The notes below the pieces were generated by a model. That model did not search any database, had not been told where the DNA came from, and saw nothing but the letters and a program-made list of their open reading frames with translations. A program made the position numbers and the translations under genes. Shown piece by piece: positions 21,943 through 32,718 of a stretch of 64,000 nt of DNA. The first letter of the stretch is position 1, and each line of letters begins with the position of its first letter. This stretch comes from Setomelanomma holmii (lineage: Eukaryota; Ascomycota; Dothideomycetes; Pleosporales; Phaeosphaeriaceae), in contig ML978175.1 of assembly GCA_010015745.1 (NCBI GenBank), forward strand, positions 186,001-250,000, read 5' to 3'.

Positions 21943-22946
21943 GGTCAGGTTTTTGTGCGTTTGTAGATGTGTTGGTGAAGCTTACTTGGCTTTCAAGTTT
22001 GAGTTTGTAGGTTGGAGTTGAGAGTGAGGTTTATCGTAGGTTTATCGTATCGCTTCGTTGTCCGCAGGAAAATACTCGCTGTGGTAGGAATAACTTGGTC
22101 GCAGAGATAAGCGTACTACTCGCGTTGCACAATACACTCTTGTCAACAGCGCAGTTGTGCTCAAGCAAAGTGGTGCACGCGTGGTGTTGTGATTAACAGT
22201 GTTCGTTGATCGCGTGTTGTACGGTCAAGGCAATGACGTTGATCGTGGGATGTTGCAACCTGCTCTTTCTGTACAATGATCGACAAAGGAAGGCTCGAGG
22301 GTGTGGCTCGAGAACGCTAAAATCCTTAATATGCGCGAGCAATTTAAACGGCTGGGGTGTGGTGCACAGCACAATGAAGAAAGTGGGATAGTGTGATTGA
22401 GCGACTGTCAAAGTCGCTGTGAAGAAAAGAGGAAGATATCGGAACTGGAGCGCGCTGCACAGTGCACATCCGCTGTTCTGAACCAGCGCATCTTATACTC
22501 ACGCATAGGGAGAGCCACTGCGCTGCGCTGAGGGACACTGTCACGATGCAAGCGCTACGCGCAAGGTGGTGTATAGCCAAGAGACCCTGGAATTGTGATC
22601 TGTTCGCTGACGTGGTTGGCGCTGGTCTGGCCGGACAGGGGTGTGATGTATCATGATTGGCCAGCAGTGCTTCACTGCGAAACGCGCTCGAAGTATTCTG
22701 GGGATGTCTTATGTATGTTTGGTCAAGAGAGAGGTCGACTAGAGAGCATTGATAGGTGAACCACCAACCTTGCGGGGTATGTTTCCAGGTGTTGGTGTGC
22801 TTCCATGAGACTTCGCTAGTAGTACTTCATACGTTCACATCAGGAAAACGGCGCGCTCGAGGAAGCTTCGACGACTTCAATTTTCCATACCTGCTCTTGT
22901 GTACCGAATCAGGCCGGCTGCTGTCATCCGGGCGCATCTCTCGCAC
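21943..22946. other. Intergenic region, nothing coding seen
   Basis: About 1 kb between the start of the MARVEL gene and the 3' end of the glutathione transferase gene. Only short chance frames are present. Confidence 0.5.
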
Positions 22947-23995
22947 CTACGGAGACGCATACTTGTATCCGTATTGCTCCTTTGCCACCTTAATTTTGTC
23001 TGCGAGCTCCTTCTCCTTCTCGGCGAATTCCTTGTCCTCTGAGAGCTTCTGCAGGTATCCATCGTTGCCAATACCCGGCTTCGAAGGAACTGACAGACCC
23101 TTCTGCACGGCTGGTCGCGCGTTGATGCGCTCCCACCACGCCTTCAGGCTCGGGAAATCGTCCAAATTCACGCCTGTGAAGCGCAGCATATGGATCCAAC
23201 CAAAGCTAGCGATATCAGCGATGCTGTATTTGTTGCCAACCAGGTAGTCGCTGTTCTTGAGATGGTTATCAAGAATGCCTACGAGGCGCTCAGTCTCGCC
23301 AGTGTATCGCTGCATCCCGTACGCGATACGCTCCTTTGCGAAGCGGTTGAAGTGGTTCGCCTGTCCCTGCATAGGGCCGAGGCCACCGTGCTGCCATGCC
23401 ATCCATTGTTCGGCACGAGAGACGTCGAGGGGGTCGCTGAAGCTGAACTTGTGGTCCGGATCGTAGTGACGTGTGAGGTAAGCGAGGATGGCTGGATTGA
23501 TCGATTAGCTTCTCATTGTATTGCGCGGGCAGCGAAAGCGCAACGCATGTCACAAGAGAATTAGGCCGACTCACCAAGACCTTCCTGCACAGCAAAACCG
23601 CCTTGGTCATGATCTACGATTACGGGAATACGTCCATTGGGACCCAGCTTTGTGAACCAGGGCTCCTTCTGGACATTCTGTGAAATGTTCACGCCCTGCC
23701 ATGTATAGTCCTTGCCATATGCCTCCTTGAGCTCCTCGAGTATGATGGAAGCTTTCCAGCCATTGGGCGTGCCCCAAGTCAGCAGCTCAATGCCCTTGTT
23801 GGCCTTGAGGCCAGTTGGTCGCTCGTCGCTGGACATGTCGGGCAGTATGCGCTGAAGAGATCTCGATGTGTGAATCTGCGCGGCGAACCGGTGCTTCGGA
23901 GTCTGAACAAGGCTTCGTGTAGTCTGCCTGAAGTGTGATGAGAACTGTGGTAAGCCGAGAGGACGCAGTAGTGACATAGATACAGCTTCCGGCAC
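22947..23995 (-). CDS. URE2/GTT-like glutathione S-transferase, two exons
   Basis: Exons 23995-23575 and 23491-22947 give 321 residues; the 83-base intron has donor GTGAGT and branch GCTAAT. The thioredoxin-fold domain shows LLTWGTPNGWKASIILEEL, NGRIPVIVDHD and FAVQEGLAILAYL; the helical domain shows QWMAWQHGGLGPMQGQANHF, YLVGNKYSIADIASFGWI and FPSLKAWWERINARPAVQ. These match fungal Ure2-like (Nu class) transferases, which use glutathione for thiol-disulfide or detoxification chemistry. From the first ATG there are 53 residues rich in Arg, Ser, Gln and Thr and poor in acid, like a mitochondrial presequence; Met54 (MSSDERPT, at 23836) would start a cytosolic form of normal length. Confidence 0.92.
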
Positions 23996-24815
23996 CTCAA
24001 TGAGGGGTTATATGCATGGAAAGAGCTCTGATGTAGTACAGCAACCGCTTAGAAATCGTGACGTCGGAAGTGACCCGCATAGCAACGTCGCGGGGTGATC
24101 CGGCGGATATCTCGTCCGGCAGACATTCTTCAGCGTGAATAACATTGCAAGGCTTCGGCGATAACACTGACCGACTATGCATGGGTGAGCATGGTATAGA
24201 TGAAGGTGTATGGTAGTTGTGAAGTGAAGGTGCATGTGCGGGTGTCAGCCGCAGTGCGTCAGTAATCTGGCGCGCTTCAATTCGTCCGTTTCGTGAGCAC
24301 CGAATACGAACCTCCAACTTTCATTTTGTCAAGTACATCACACACAGAAGCCTGCTGTACTGTGAGCTTTGTGGCTTCTGAGCTCAGAATGCCTTGGGCT
24401 TAACGCCGACGAACCGAAGCCTCAGCCCTGCGGTCATCTCGAGCTAAGCAACTTCGGTAATGCTTTCCACTAGATCCAATGAAAACTTCGACGACCTTCA
24501 ATACCAAGACCATCAACTCAAGCCATCGTACCGTTCAGGGTACATCACTGGTAACAGCTCACATCCAGAATGGAAGGCGCACACGCGAGCACTTGCCTTC
24601 TGCAGCGTGACGTGCGTGGTGACCTACTAGGTCAACCTTTGCTATCTGCGGATTCTGCCGCTCATCCTCACTCCGGCGCTTTTATGGATCCTCATCATAG
24701 TCGCATCTTTCTTGTTTGGACATAAAAGTTCCCAGCCCGGTTGATTAGAGATTGTGCCTCGTTCTCTCATTTTCCTGATCTTATCGTTCACAGCTTAGAT
24801 CTGTAGAGACACAAC
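23996..24815. promoter_or_regulatory. Divergent intergenic region, GST and HAD phosphatase genes
   Basis: 820 bases between two start codons on opposite strands. Nothing coding is supported. Both promoters must lie here; the last 70 bases before the phosphatase start are T/C-rich. Confidence 0.45.
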
Positions 24816-25910
24816 ATGCTCCTCAAATCCTCTACCTTCACCGCGGCTCTGTGGCTCGCGTACGGCCATGGGCGTGGTCTTGCTGAGCCTGTTCGTATCG
24901 CTCGATCGCACCCGACCGTGCAGTTGCAACATTGGCCCGCCGAAGCAGCAAAAGCCTTAAGTACCATGATCGTCAAGAATGCCAACCAAAGCAACTACGC
25001 AGTCTTCGACATGGACAACACAAGCTACCGTTATGATCTCGAAGAATCGCTTCTGCCGTATCTGGAGAATCGCAGCATTCTCACACGCGAAACGTTGGAT
25101 CCCACTCTAAGATTGATCGACTTCAAGGACACTACAAACTTCACAGAATCCCTATACTCCTACTACAACCGCCTCTGCGAAGTAGACGACCTAGTCTGCT
25201 ACCCCTGGGCCACCCAAGTATGGTCCGGCCTCTCCCTCGCCGACCTAAAAACCTACGTCGACGAGCTGATGGCTCTCAACTCCTCCATTCCCGTGCAGTA
25301 CTGGAAGGGCGACGAAGTCGTGTCCAGCACCGTCAACCCGCCAAAAGTCTTCCGCGGCCAAGCAGAACTGTACAACGCCCTCATGGACAATGGCATCGCG
25401 GTCTACGTCATTAGCGCCGCGCACGAAGAGCTCGTGCGTATGGTTGCTAGCGATCCAAAGTATGGATACAATGTCCCACCGGAGAATGTCATTGGAGTTA
25501 CGACCATGCTCAAGAACGCAACGTCGGGTGATTTGACCAATGCACGTAAACAGATCGAAGCTGGAACATACGATCCAGACGCTTTCCTCTCCGATCTCGT
25601 CATGGCGCCGTATCTCTGGACACCTGCCACGTGGTTCGCGGGCAAATGGGCCGCAATCTTGACGTACATTGATCAATGGAAGCGACCCATCTTAGCAGCC
25701 GGAGATACACCTGGAAGTGATTCGTATATGATCTTCCATGGAGTGGACGTTAGCAAGGGAGGTATTCATTTGTGGATTAATCGAAGGGATGCGTATTTGA
25801 CGCAGATCCAGAAGGAGCAGGTGGAGAACGCAGAGGGGCAGAGAGAGAATGGGCGGGAGGTCACTGCTGACAAGAATTGGGTTGTTGTTAAGCCTGAGGA
25901 TATTTTGTAA
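24816..25910 (+). CDS. Secreted HAD-superfamily phosphatase
   Basis: Single exon, 364 residues. The N-terminus (MLLKSSTFTAALWLAYGHGRGLA) is a likely signal peptide. HAD motif I is FDMDNTSYRYD at residues about 64-74, with the nucleophile Asp65 and acid/base Asp67; motif II is YVISAA around 197-202; motif IV is AGDTPGSD around 295-302. The cap between motifs I and II includes several NxS/T sites, in keeping with secretion. The arrangement resembles phosphoserine phosphatase-like HAD proteins common in fungi. The substrate cannot be read from sequence. Confidence 0.85.
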   Translation: MLLKSSTFTAALWLAYGHGRGLAEPVRIARSHPTVQLQHWPAEAAKALSTMIVKNANQSNYAVFDMDNTSYRYDLEESLLPYLENRSILTRETLDPTLRLIDFKDTTNFTESLYSYYNRLCEVDDLVCYPWATQVWSGLSLADLKTYVDELMALNSSIPVQYWKGDEVVSSTVNPPKVFRGQAELYNALMDNGIAVYVISAAHEELVRMVASDPKYGYNVPPENVIGVTTMLKNATSGDLTNARKQIEAGTYDPDAFLSDLVMAPYLWTPATWFAGKWAAILTYIDQWKRPILAAGDTPGSDSYMIFHGVDVSKGGIHLWINRRDAYLTQIQKEQVENAEGQRENGREVTADKNWVVVKPEDIL

Positions 25911-25931
25911 ACTAGACTAGCAGCATTTCGC

Positions 25932-28900
25932 TCAGCCGAGCATGACTGCGAGCATATGATTAGCAGATGCAATGCACTGATGCGAAAGACTTGACTTACA
26001 TTGCCAATTCCTATCGTTCATCACGCCAAGCCAGTGCAGTCTTCCTCGTACTGTGTACTCTGTGCACCCTGATCTCGTGAGCATATCAACGCCCTTCTTG
26101 AATGCAGCTGATATGGGGAAGTCGTTCGCCTTGCGAACTGGCCGTTCAACACTTCCGCTCGAAGTCGCCGTGATAGCGCCAGGGCTTGTTCCAAAGTTGA
26201 TGAAGCTGGCAATGTCTTTGGAAAGTGCAGTCGAATCGTTCATGGCCGTGTTAACTTGGCGACCATTTGCTGTAAAGGCCAATCCACGAGTCCGAAGATA
26301 TTTCTCTCTCCTTTTCCAAATCTCTTCCGTGATCTTGAGGCATCGTTCGATGACACCAGGTACCATGCGCTGGGCCATCTCGTTCCATTTGTCGCGAATG
26401 AATTGTCGATCCTCTTCTTCCACGGTGTCACATCCTGCGACCATAAGTGGAAAAGTATGAACGATGATGGTCGTTGAGCTCAGCGGTATAGTCGCGAGAT
26501 AGACCAGGATTCTTTGCGCCAGCTCGCCATAAGAAGTCAGATTCGGGAATTCTGGGACTGTCTGATAAAGCATAAGTAGGGTCGACCACCGATACGCCTC
26601 GGCTGTTTGAACGGCGTCGGTCATGAGCTGCGAGGGGTCGTCGATGGTCTCTAGATCGATTGGTAGCGTCCGTTGTTCGATAGCTCTCCTCAATTCCAGC
26701 GCTTGCGAGATGATTGCAGACGAGTTGCGCAACGCTTCCCTGGCTCTGACCTTGTTGACCGGATCAGCTACGTCCCGAATGACTGGGAAGAGTGTGGTAG
26801 CGTAGCCCATCAAAGGGTCAAGCTTGGCTGGATCATTGGCGAAGAAGCTCAAGTCAGGACTCGATCTTGGGCCAGGGTAAGGTTGTGATAGGTTGGGGCT
26901 AGTAAAGCGAGCTAGGGTATCCATATATGTCCATGTATTGGCCAGAAAAACAAGGCGCGTATGGCCCACTGTGTCCTGGTTAGAAGTGATCTGTTGGAGC
27001 AGTAACCCGCTTCTTCGAATATGCGCTACGCCACCAGAAAAGTTCTCGTGGTCCCATGTCTCAGCGAGAGCGAGAGCCAGAGTAGCAGCCAAGGCAACAT
27101 CTAGCGGAATCTCGCCTCTATCCAGTTGCTCAGAAAGAAGTTGTGCGCTTCTTCCTGTGCGTTCTGTGCCATCGATCTGTGATTCCACAGGCTCACGAAT
27201 CATGCCAAATCGGGTCATGGCTGCCACGGCACCAAAGAGAGGTGGGTGGCGTTCCGCAAGGGGCCAAATCAAGGCCCACCATTTGTTTCGATCTGTATCT
27301 CCTCCGATTGATAGCAATGGACCTATCTTCTCACGAAATTGAACCGCGATTTTCTCAGACTCATGATCTTGGGCATTGTGCAACACCAACCCGGAGCCGC
27401 CAGCTGATGAGCCAGGTGACCTCAAACAATCATTCGAAAAGGATCCCATCCAAAGCTCAGAAGAGAAGTCGAGATTGTTCGTCTCGTCATTTCCATGCCC
27501 AAGTGGCGGACTGCTTGAGCCATATGTGGCTAACCTGGGAGGATTTCCGGTTCGGGATTCGTTATGCTCGAAGCTCGAGACGAGCAATCCAAGCGATCCC
27601 GGCGTTGAGATGTCGAAGGCTGAAAGAGTGATGCCGGTATCCGGAGAGCCCAGATGCATTATTTCCTCGGAACTTGTGTTGACCGGCAGTTGCTGCTGTG
27701 GTCTTTCGATGTCTGGGTCGCTCCTGCTGTTGACGCGTGGGTCTTGACGAGACATTGGCAAGCCTCGATCAGTTGCATTGGGCCTTGGACCATGTGGTAT
27801 TGACCTCGTCCTGTTTGACTTTGGAGAAGTCTGCTTTCTCGGCTCCACTGCCTGTTTCCACCTCACATCGACCTTGTAACCACCGCAAGCAATACGTCGA
27901 CGAGCACACTGCTCACATTTTGGCTTTGTCTCATCGCACTTCACCCTTCGTGCCTTACATGTCACACAGCCTGGTTTTGTAGAGTCAGCTATGCCAATGT
28001 ACAGTACTAGGTCAAAAGTATCCGTGCCGAAGCTCGAGCCGCCTCATCAAGCACCTGCACCCACATCACTACAGCGTCAATAAAACAGCCACAACAATAT
28101 GCAAGTATAGATTTTTTATGTGAATACAATAATTGTGTGATCAATACTTAGTTTGCCAACCTCGAGCTTTTCTGCAGGCCGCCATACGGCAGGGCATGCT
28201 GAGTATGAGCGTGCGTATGAGCTTCCCTAGTATGCTGCGCCAGCACTCTTTCAAAGCCTCACAAAAGCTATGCCACTCTTCCTCAGCTATACTGTAGTTG
28301 TTGTATTGGGGGTAGAACTTGAACATGCGCTTCTTGAGGTGCCACCAGAGGTGTTCAATAGGGCTAAGGTCTGGTGAGTACGCTGGCCAGGTGATAGGTG
28401 TAATGTTGTGTTCTGCTAGGAACCCTATAGCTGCGCGCGACGTGTGTATACGCGCGTTATCCTGCATAAAAAGCTGTGAATGACGCTAGTGAGGGAGGAG
28501 ACCTTTGCGCAAAGCTGCGATGTAACTTTAGGTAGAATAGCCACCTCTTAGGGCATCAGGATTGCGGTCTATGATGACCAATAGACTCCTCCTTAGGCAA
28601 CCACATTCATCTAGCCACACTGACGCCCACACTATCTGAGCAGGCTTGCGAGACGTGCCAATCTCAGATATCATCTCCTTCTTCCATTTCTCCCATTTGT
28701 AGCGAAAGCACCACTCCTGTGAGTGGCCTGCACCCTTCTGAACTGAGCACTCATCTGAGAACTTGAGCGTGCGCTGCGACCACTGGAACATCCTGTACTG
28801 CCTGCAGAACTATAAGCACTTTAGCGCATGCCCCTAGTTCAATTTAGGTCTTATTTTGCACGTATAATTGGTGAGGCTACGCTCTTTAAGGCACCAGTAG

Positions 28901-29550
28901 AGTGTACTGCGACTAGGTGCCTTTAAAGGGGTGCCATCTGGATTTACAAAGACGCCAACTTCTGCCAAGTTTTTATACTTAATCTTAGGCTCAGCGCAAG
29001 CTTTTCGATAGATAAGCTTCTTCTAGTGAAGTGGGAGCATTGGTTTCCGGCCAGAACGAGGCAGATCTGACGTTGTATGGTGTAGGTTCCATCTTTTGAT
29101 GGTATCTCGGATGGTTTGTGTGCCGCACCCAAACTCATCTGCCAGCTCCTTCACTGAAACACCAGCGTCAAACTTGGCAATAACAGTATGTCTTTGAGCA
29201 GGTGACAGGTGAGGCTTTTTGCTTGAATTTTCGCTAATTTCTATACCAAATGAGCAACATGGAGGCATGCTGTGTGGGATTGAAGATGGGATAGGCGGGC
29301 ACGCGAGTTTCGTGTTCGGGCTGGCGCACGGATACTTTTGACGCGTGACTGTGAAATGAACGATATGTAACCTTGTCTGGAGGAAACAGTCTAGAGGACA
29401 CATGCCATTGCGACTCTTGGAGAATCTTTGTCTTGGATTAGCCCCACCACTGATTTGTTGGTGCGAGATCTTGGCGATCTCGACCCGTGGTTGCAGCTCG
29501 GATGGCAGTCCGCTCTCAATCGGTGTCATGATGGTCCGAACAAGGACCAT
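25932..29550 (-). CDS. Zn2Cys6 transcription factor interrupted in intron 1 by a Tc1/mariner element
   Basis: Proposed exons 29550-29406, 27970-26000 and 25945-25932 give 709 residues. Exon 1 ends SKSRN plus the first G of a Gly codon; exon 2 starts GC TGT GTG, completing GCVTCKARRVKCDE and the six-Cys cluster (C50, 53, 60, 67, 70, 77). Thus intron 1 falls just before the first cluster Cys, a common position in this family. The intron would be 1,435 bases with a GC donor (GCATGT), CTGAC branch and CCAG acceptor; without the 1,350 bp transposon and its 2 bp target copy it would be 83 bases. The long C-terminal part fits the fungal transcription factor domain (Fungal_trans_2 type). The last 54-base intron (GTAAGT, GCTAAT) is a multiple of three, so retention is also possible. 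An alternative start is Met8. Whether the gene is still spliced is unknown. Confidence 0.72.
28002..28027 (+). repeat. Left terminal inverted repeat of the Tc1/mariner element
   Basis: Begins CAGTACTAG then the 17-base block GTCAAAAGTATCCGTGC at 28011-28027, shared with the right end. Bases 5-9 differ from the right end, so the outer part has diverged. Confidence 0.85.
28141..29268 (-). pseudogene. Tc1-type transposase pseudogene with five in-frame stops
   Basis: From the ATG at 29268 to the stop at 28141 one frame is kept over 376 codons. It shows an N-terminal helix-turn-helix (SPAQRHTVIAKFDAGVSVKE, then FGCGTQTIRDTIKRW), a first catalytic Asp in KFSDECSV, then QDNARIHTSRA and SPDLSPIEHLW with 34 residues between the second Asp and the Glu: the DD34E triad of Tc1. 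Five stop codons (four TAG, one TAA) interrupt it and no frameshift is needed. Each stop can be explained by CAG or CAA losing its C to T, the signature of repeat-induced point mutation. Confidence 0.88.
29326..29351 (-). repeat. Right terminal inverted repeat of the Tc1/mariner element
   Basis: Read on the minus strand it begins CAGTCACGC and continues with the same 17-base block (GTCAAAAGTATCCGTGC). Together with the left repeat it defines the element ends. Confidence 0.85.
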
Positions 29551-30632
29551 AACACCGAGGTCGTGAGGCGGGTAACACGGCAGCGGACGATTGCAGCGAA
29601 CCCCATTCGTATGTTTGTTGAAAGTGAAGAGGAGAGATTGATATCACATAGGCCTTATCGTTGTAATTGACTCTGAGCAGTGGTAGGAAAAGCGTATAGA
29701 TCCACATGATGTAGACCCGCACAAAGCCAAAATGGGTAAGAAAAGCCATGGTGACTAATCATCGATATCGAACTGTATCATTATGACAGCCTCTGGTCGA
29801 TTGAAAGCTAATGTTCATGTCTGGCATTCGACAAACATTTGAGTGTTGTGATATTTTGAAAGCTCGCCCCCGTCCGTAAGTAGAAACGGGAGTATACTTT
29901 ACCCTTGCCGAATGTGGATGATCAGTGGTCGAAACATCTTGGCCCATAGCGTTCTTGGCGAGCAGTACAGAATATGTTAAACGTTGCCGTTTGTCCGACG
30001 TCCAGACGAGGCGGTGCCATGTGGGTGTTGTATTGGTGTTGGTGAGAACGTTGAAGCGAGTATCTGAACAGCGTTCGGAGAGAGACCAAGCCGAAATAAG
30101 CTAATCCTAGCGCAGTCTAGATTCGCATCCTGCCGCGGAGTGACATGACTTCCATCAAGCGTCTAACATTTCTCCAGAATGACCTCCATGGTCACAACAT
30201 GCAGTCAAGAAGTCTTCCCGTCATCGTTTACGACGTTCCAATTTTCCACGTGTGAAAACTACGCAATGCACCACCACCAAGGCAAACCCGCGTCGGCACG
30301 TCGTTTTGCCGCAGCGCCACCATACGCTCGGATCACGTCAGATCCTTAATTTGGCCCAATCACGATGCCCTCGCAACGACAACGAGATCGCTTAAGGATC
30401 TCGCTTGCACGCGAGGACGCGAAGTGGACATCGGCAACCCAGGCGCCAGGCAACTGATACGTCGCATACGGCAGATGATATGGGGTTGAAAGGGATACAA
30501 AGGACTGCGCCGCCAGGAACTTTGACCCGGTTTGCGATTGCTGACTTCAACCTCGCCGTTTCTTCGACTCTTTCTGAAGTGTCCTGGTTCTCTTCTTCGT
30601 CGACATCGCTCCTTTGAGCTTTACATTTCACG
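29551..30632. promoter_or_regulatory. Divergent intergenic region, Zn2Cys6 regulator and RTA1-like gene
   Basis: About 1.1 kb between the two inferred starts. Small frames on both strands look like chance. No second transposon copy or repeat was seen. Confidence 0.4.
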
Positions 30633-31665
30633 ATGCACAAATCCAACATGCGTCGCGCGGCGCTGCTGACGCTCGCCTGCCTCATCCCGATTATTTCAGC
30701 CGCTACGGACCGACCCAAAGGCGACTTTAGGAAATGTCTCGAAGTCTCACCCAGATGTCCCGTGAACGCCACACTCTATGGCTACCGTCCTGATATGGGC
30801 GCGAATGCCTTCCTGGCTGCCTTGTTCGGAGTATGCTTCATCGCATGTCTTGTCGTTGGCATCATGACCAAGACATGGACATACACCATCGCCCTCGGTA
30901 TCGGAACTTTCCTCGAGTGTGCAGGATATATCGGCCGTATCATCATGAACAACAATCCCTGGAACGAGAGCGGCTTCAAGCTACAGATTTGCGCTTTGGT
31001 GCTGGGACCTAGTTTCGTTGCAGCGGCCATCTACCTGACCCTGAAACACTTTGTCTTATACTGTGGACCACAGTACTCGCTCCTGAAGCCACGTCTCTAC
31101 CCCTGGGCCTTCGTTGGCTGTGATTTCGGCTCCATGGTCTTGCAAGGAATAGGTGGTGGCATGGCAGCAGCAGGCGGAACAAACAACAAGAAGCTTATCG
31201 ACGCCGGAAACCAGATGATCGTTGCTGGTATTGCATTCCAGGTAGTCACCATGGCTGTCTGTGGTCTTCTAGTCCTGGTATACATCATCCGCTACAAGAA
31301 GGGCGCATCCAAGCGCAACAGCATCGATGAGAAGAGCGCATACCACCATGATCGAGACAACGGCGCACATCCGCTGTGGAAAATTAAGACGTTTGGCTTC
31401 GTGGTCGCGCTGGCATACATAACTGTGCTGATCCGTTGCATCTACCGTCTCCCTGAGATGGCTGGCGGATGGGGAAATGCGCTGATGCGCAACGAGAGGG
31501 AGTTCCTGCTCCTCGATGGAATGTAAGTGCTTATTGATTGTGTCCATAAAGAACGAGAGCTGACGCTATCACAGGATGGTTGCAATTGCATGCGTAGTCC
31601 TCACTGTCTTTCACCCTGCGTATTTCTTCCCACCCTTCGCTGCATTCCGACGCAGCCGCAAGTGA
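30633..31665 (+). CDS. RTA1-like seven-transmembrane protein, two exons
   Basis: Exons 30633-31522 and 31575-31665 give 326 residues; donor GTAAGT and acceptor CACAG, splicing inside the Met codon of LLLDGM. A signal-like N-terminus (LLTLACLIPIISAA) is followed by seven hydrophobic segments, with RTA1 marks such as LYGYRPDMGANAFLAALF, ECAGYIGRI, LKHFVLYCGPQYSLLKPRLY, VGCDFGSMVLQGIGGGMAA and YRLPEMAGGWGNALMRNE. The second exon completes the last helix (VAIACVVLTVFHPAYFFPP). RTA1/RTM1/RSB1-type proteins sit in the plasma membrane and are linked to lipid translocation and drug tolerance in yeast. Met6 is an alternative start. Confidence 0.93.
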
Positions 31666-32718
31666 AGACCTCACCTTTAAGGCTTTTTTCTTCTCGTATA
31701 GATTTGTATTAGACTTAGTAGATTGCATGTCGTGGCGTCGGCAATACATCCTGATACCCTAAAAAGCGCAAGCTTATCGTGTATCAACCTGCTGCACATC
31801 TCGTCCACAACCTTCAACAGTAACTTGAAACAGTAGTTGTTATTACCAATCTTCCATCCTTTGGTGAGCTTCGATTTCTCCGATCCAACTCAGATAGCTG
31901 ACAATGGACCCAAGGCAGGCAGACTGTGTTACTTCGCATGCCTCTCTTGTAATCCTCAATTGGCAAGCTCCATGGGTAGGATTACTTATCTAAAGCACGG
32001 TATGCGACGACTAGGCCACACACACCTCGCTGCGTTGCCGCCCGCCTTCAAACTCTTCCGACTCGACAATTGTGTTCTTTAACAAACCATGGAGTATGAG
32101 TAGAACGAAGCGCACCTGTAACGAGTCAGAACCGCCGAATATCATCGAGACCAGAATCCCGGGCTTAGTGTTTCTAAGGCACACGCGGTATAAGCTTGCG
32201 AACACATTCAGCTTTTCGTATTCTCGCGAACTTCGTTCCAAGGCGCAAACCGCCTCTCGTGCTGATGATCATCGTTCAGTTGCAACTGCAATCTCGAGTT
32301 CTTAGAATAGGTCGCCTATCCCTGGCACCGAGCGATCATTGGCTCGCTTCCGCATGGCTTGCCACAACAGGTCAAGATCGATCAAGTCAGACACATGAAT
32401 GGTCTAGCGCGATGGTCGCCTCGTTGAACTTTGCTGCACAGCCTTACGTATGAGCGGGATTCGATATGAAACCTTGCAATCAGCCTCCACCAGACTTTAC
32501 TGCGGACATTGCTCGTCTGTCAACTGGCGTGCACACTGGAGGCCTTGCTTTACACAGATCATGTGGTTCCAGCCTTCAATACAGGATCATGCCCACTTCG
32601 ACTCCAAGCTTTCTGCACCTGCATACGACCGACATCGACCCTCAAACATTAGACTCACGATATACCCTCGCCTGTTAGTACTCGTGTCGCCAGGCAACCG
32701 TCTCTAAATTCGACCGTC
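31666..32718. other. Intergenic region between tandem membrane-protein genes
   Basis: 1,053 bases with only short mixed frames. The last part is the promoter of the cysteine-rich surface protein. No RNA gene or repeat recognised. Confidence 0.45.

Larger units (their letters stand above)
28002..29351 (-). mobile_element. Tc1/mariner (DD34E) transposon remnant inside a host intron
   Basis: A 1,350 bp element bounded by inverted repeats that share CAGT at the tip and 17 identical bases (GTCAAAAGTATCCGTGC). It is flanked by TA at 28000-28001 and TG at 29352-29353, an imperfect copy of the TA target duplication of this superfamily. The transposase reads on the minus strand, the same direction as the host gene, and is broken by stop codons. 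The element is therefore non-autonomous now. Confidence 0.88.
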
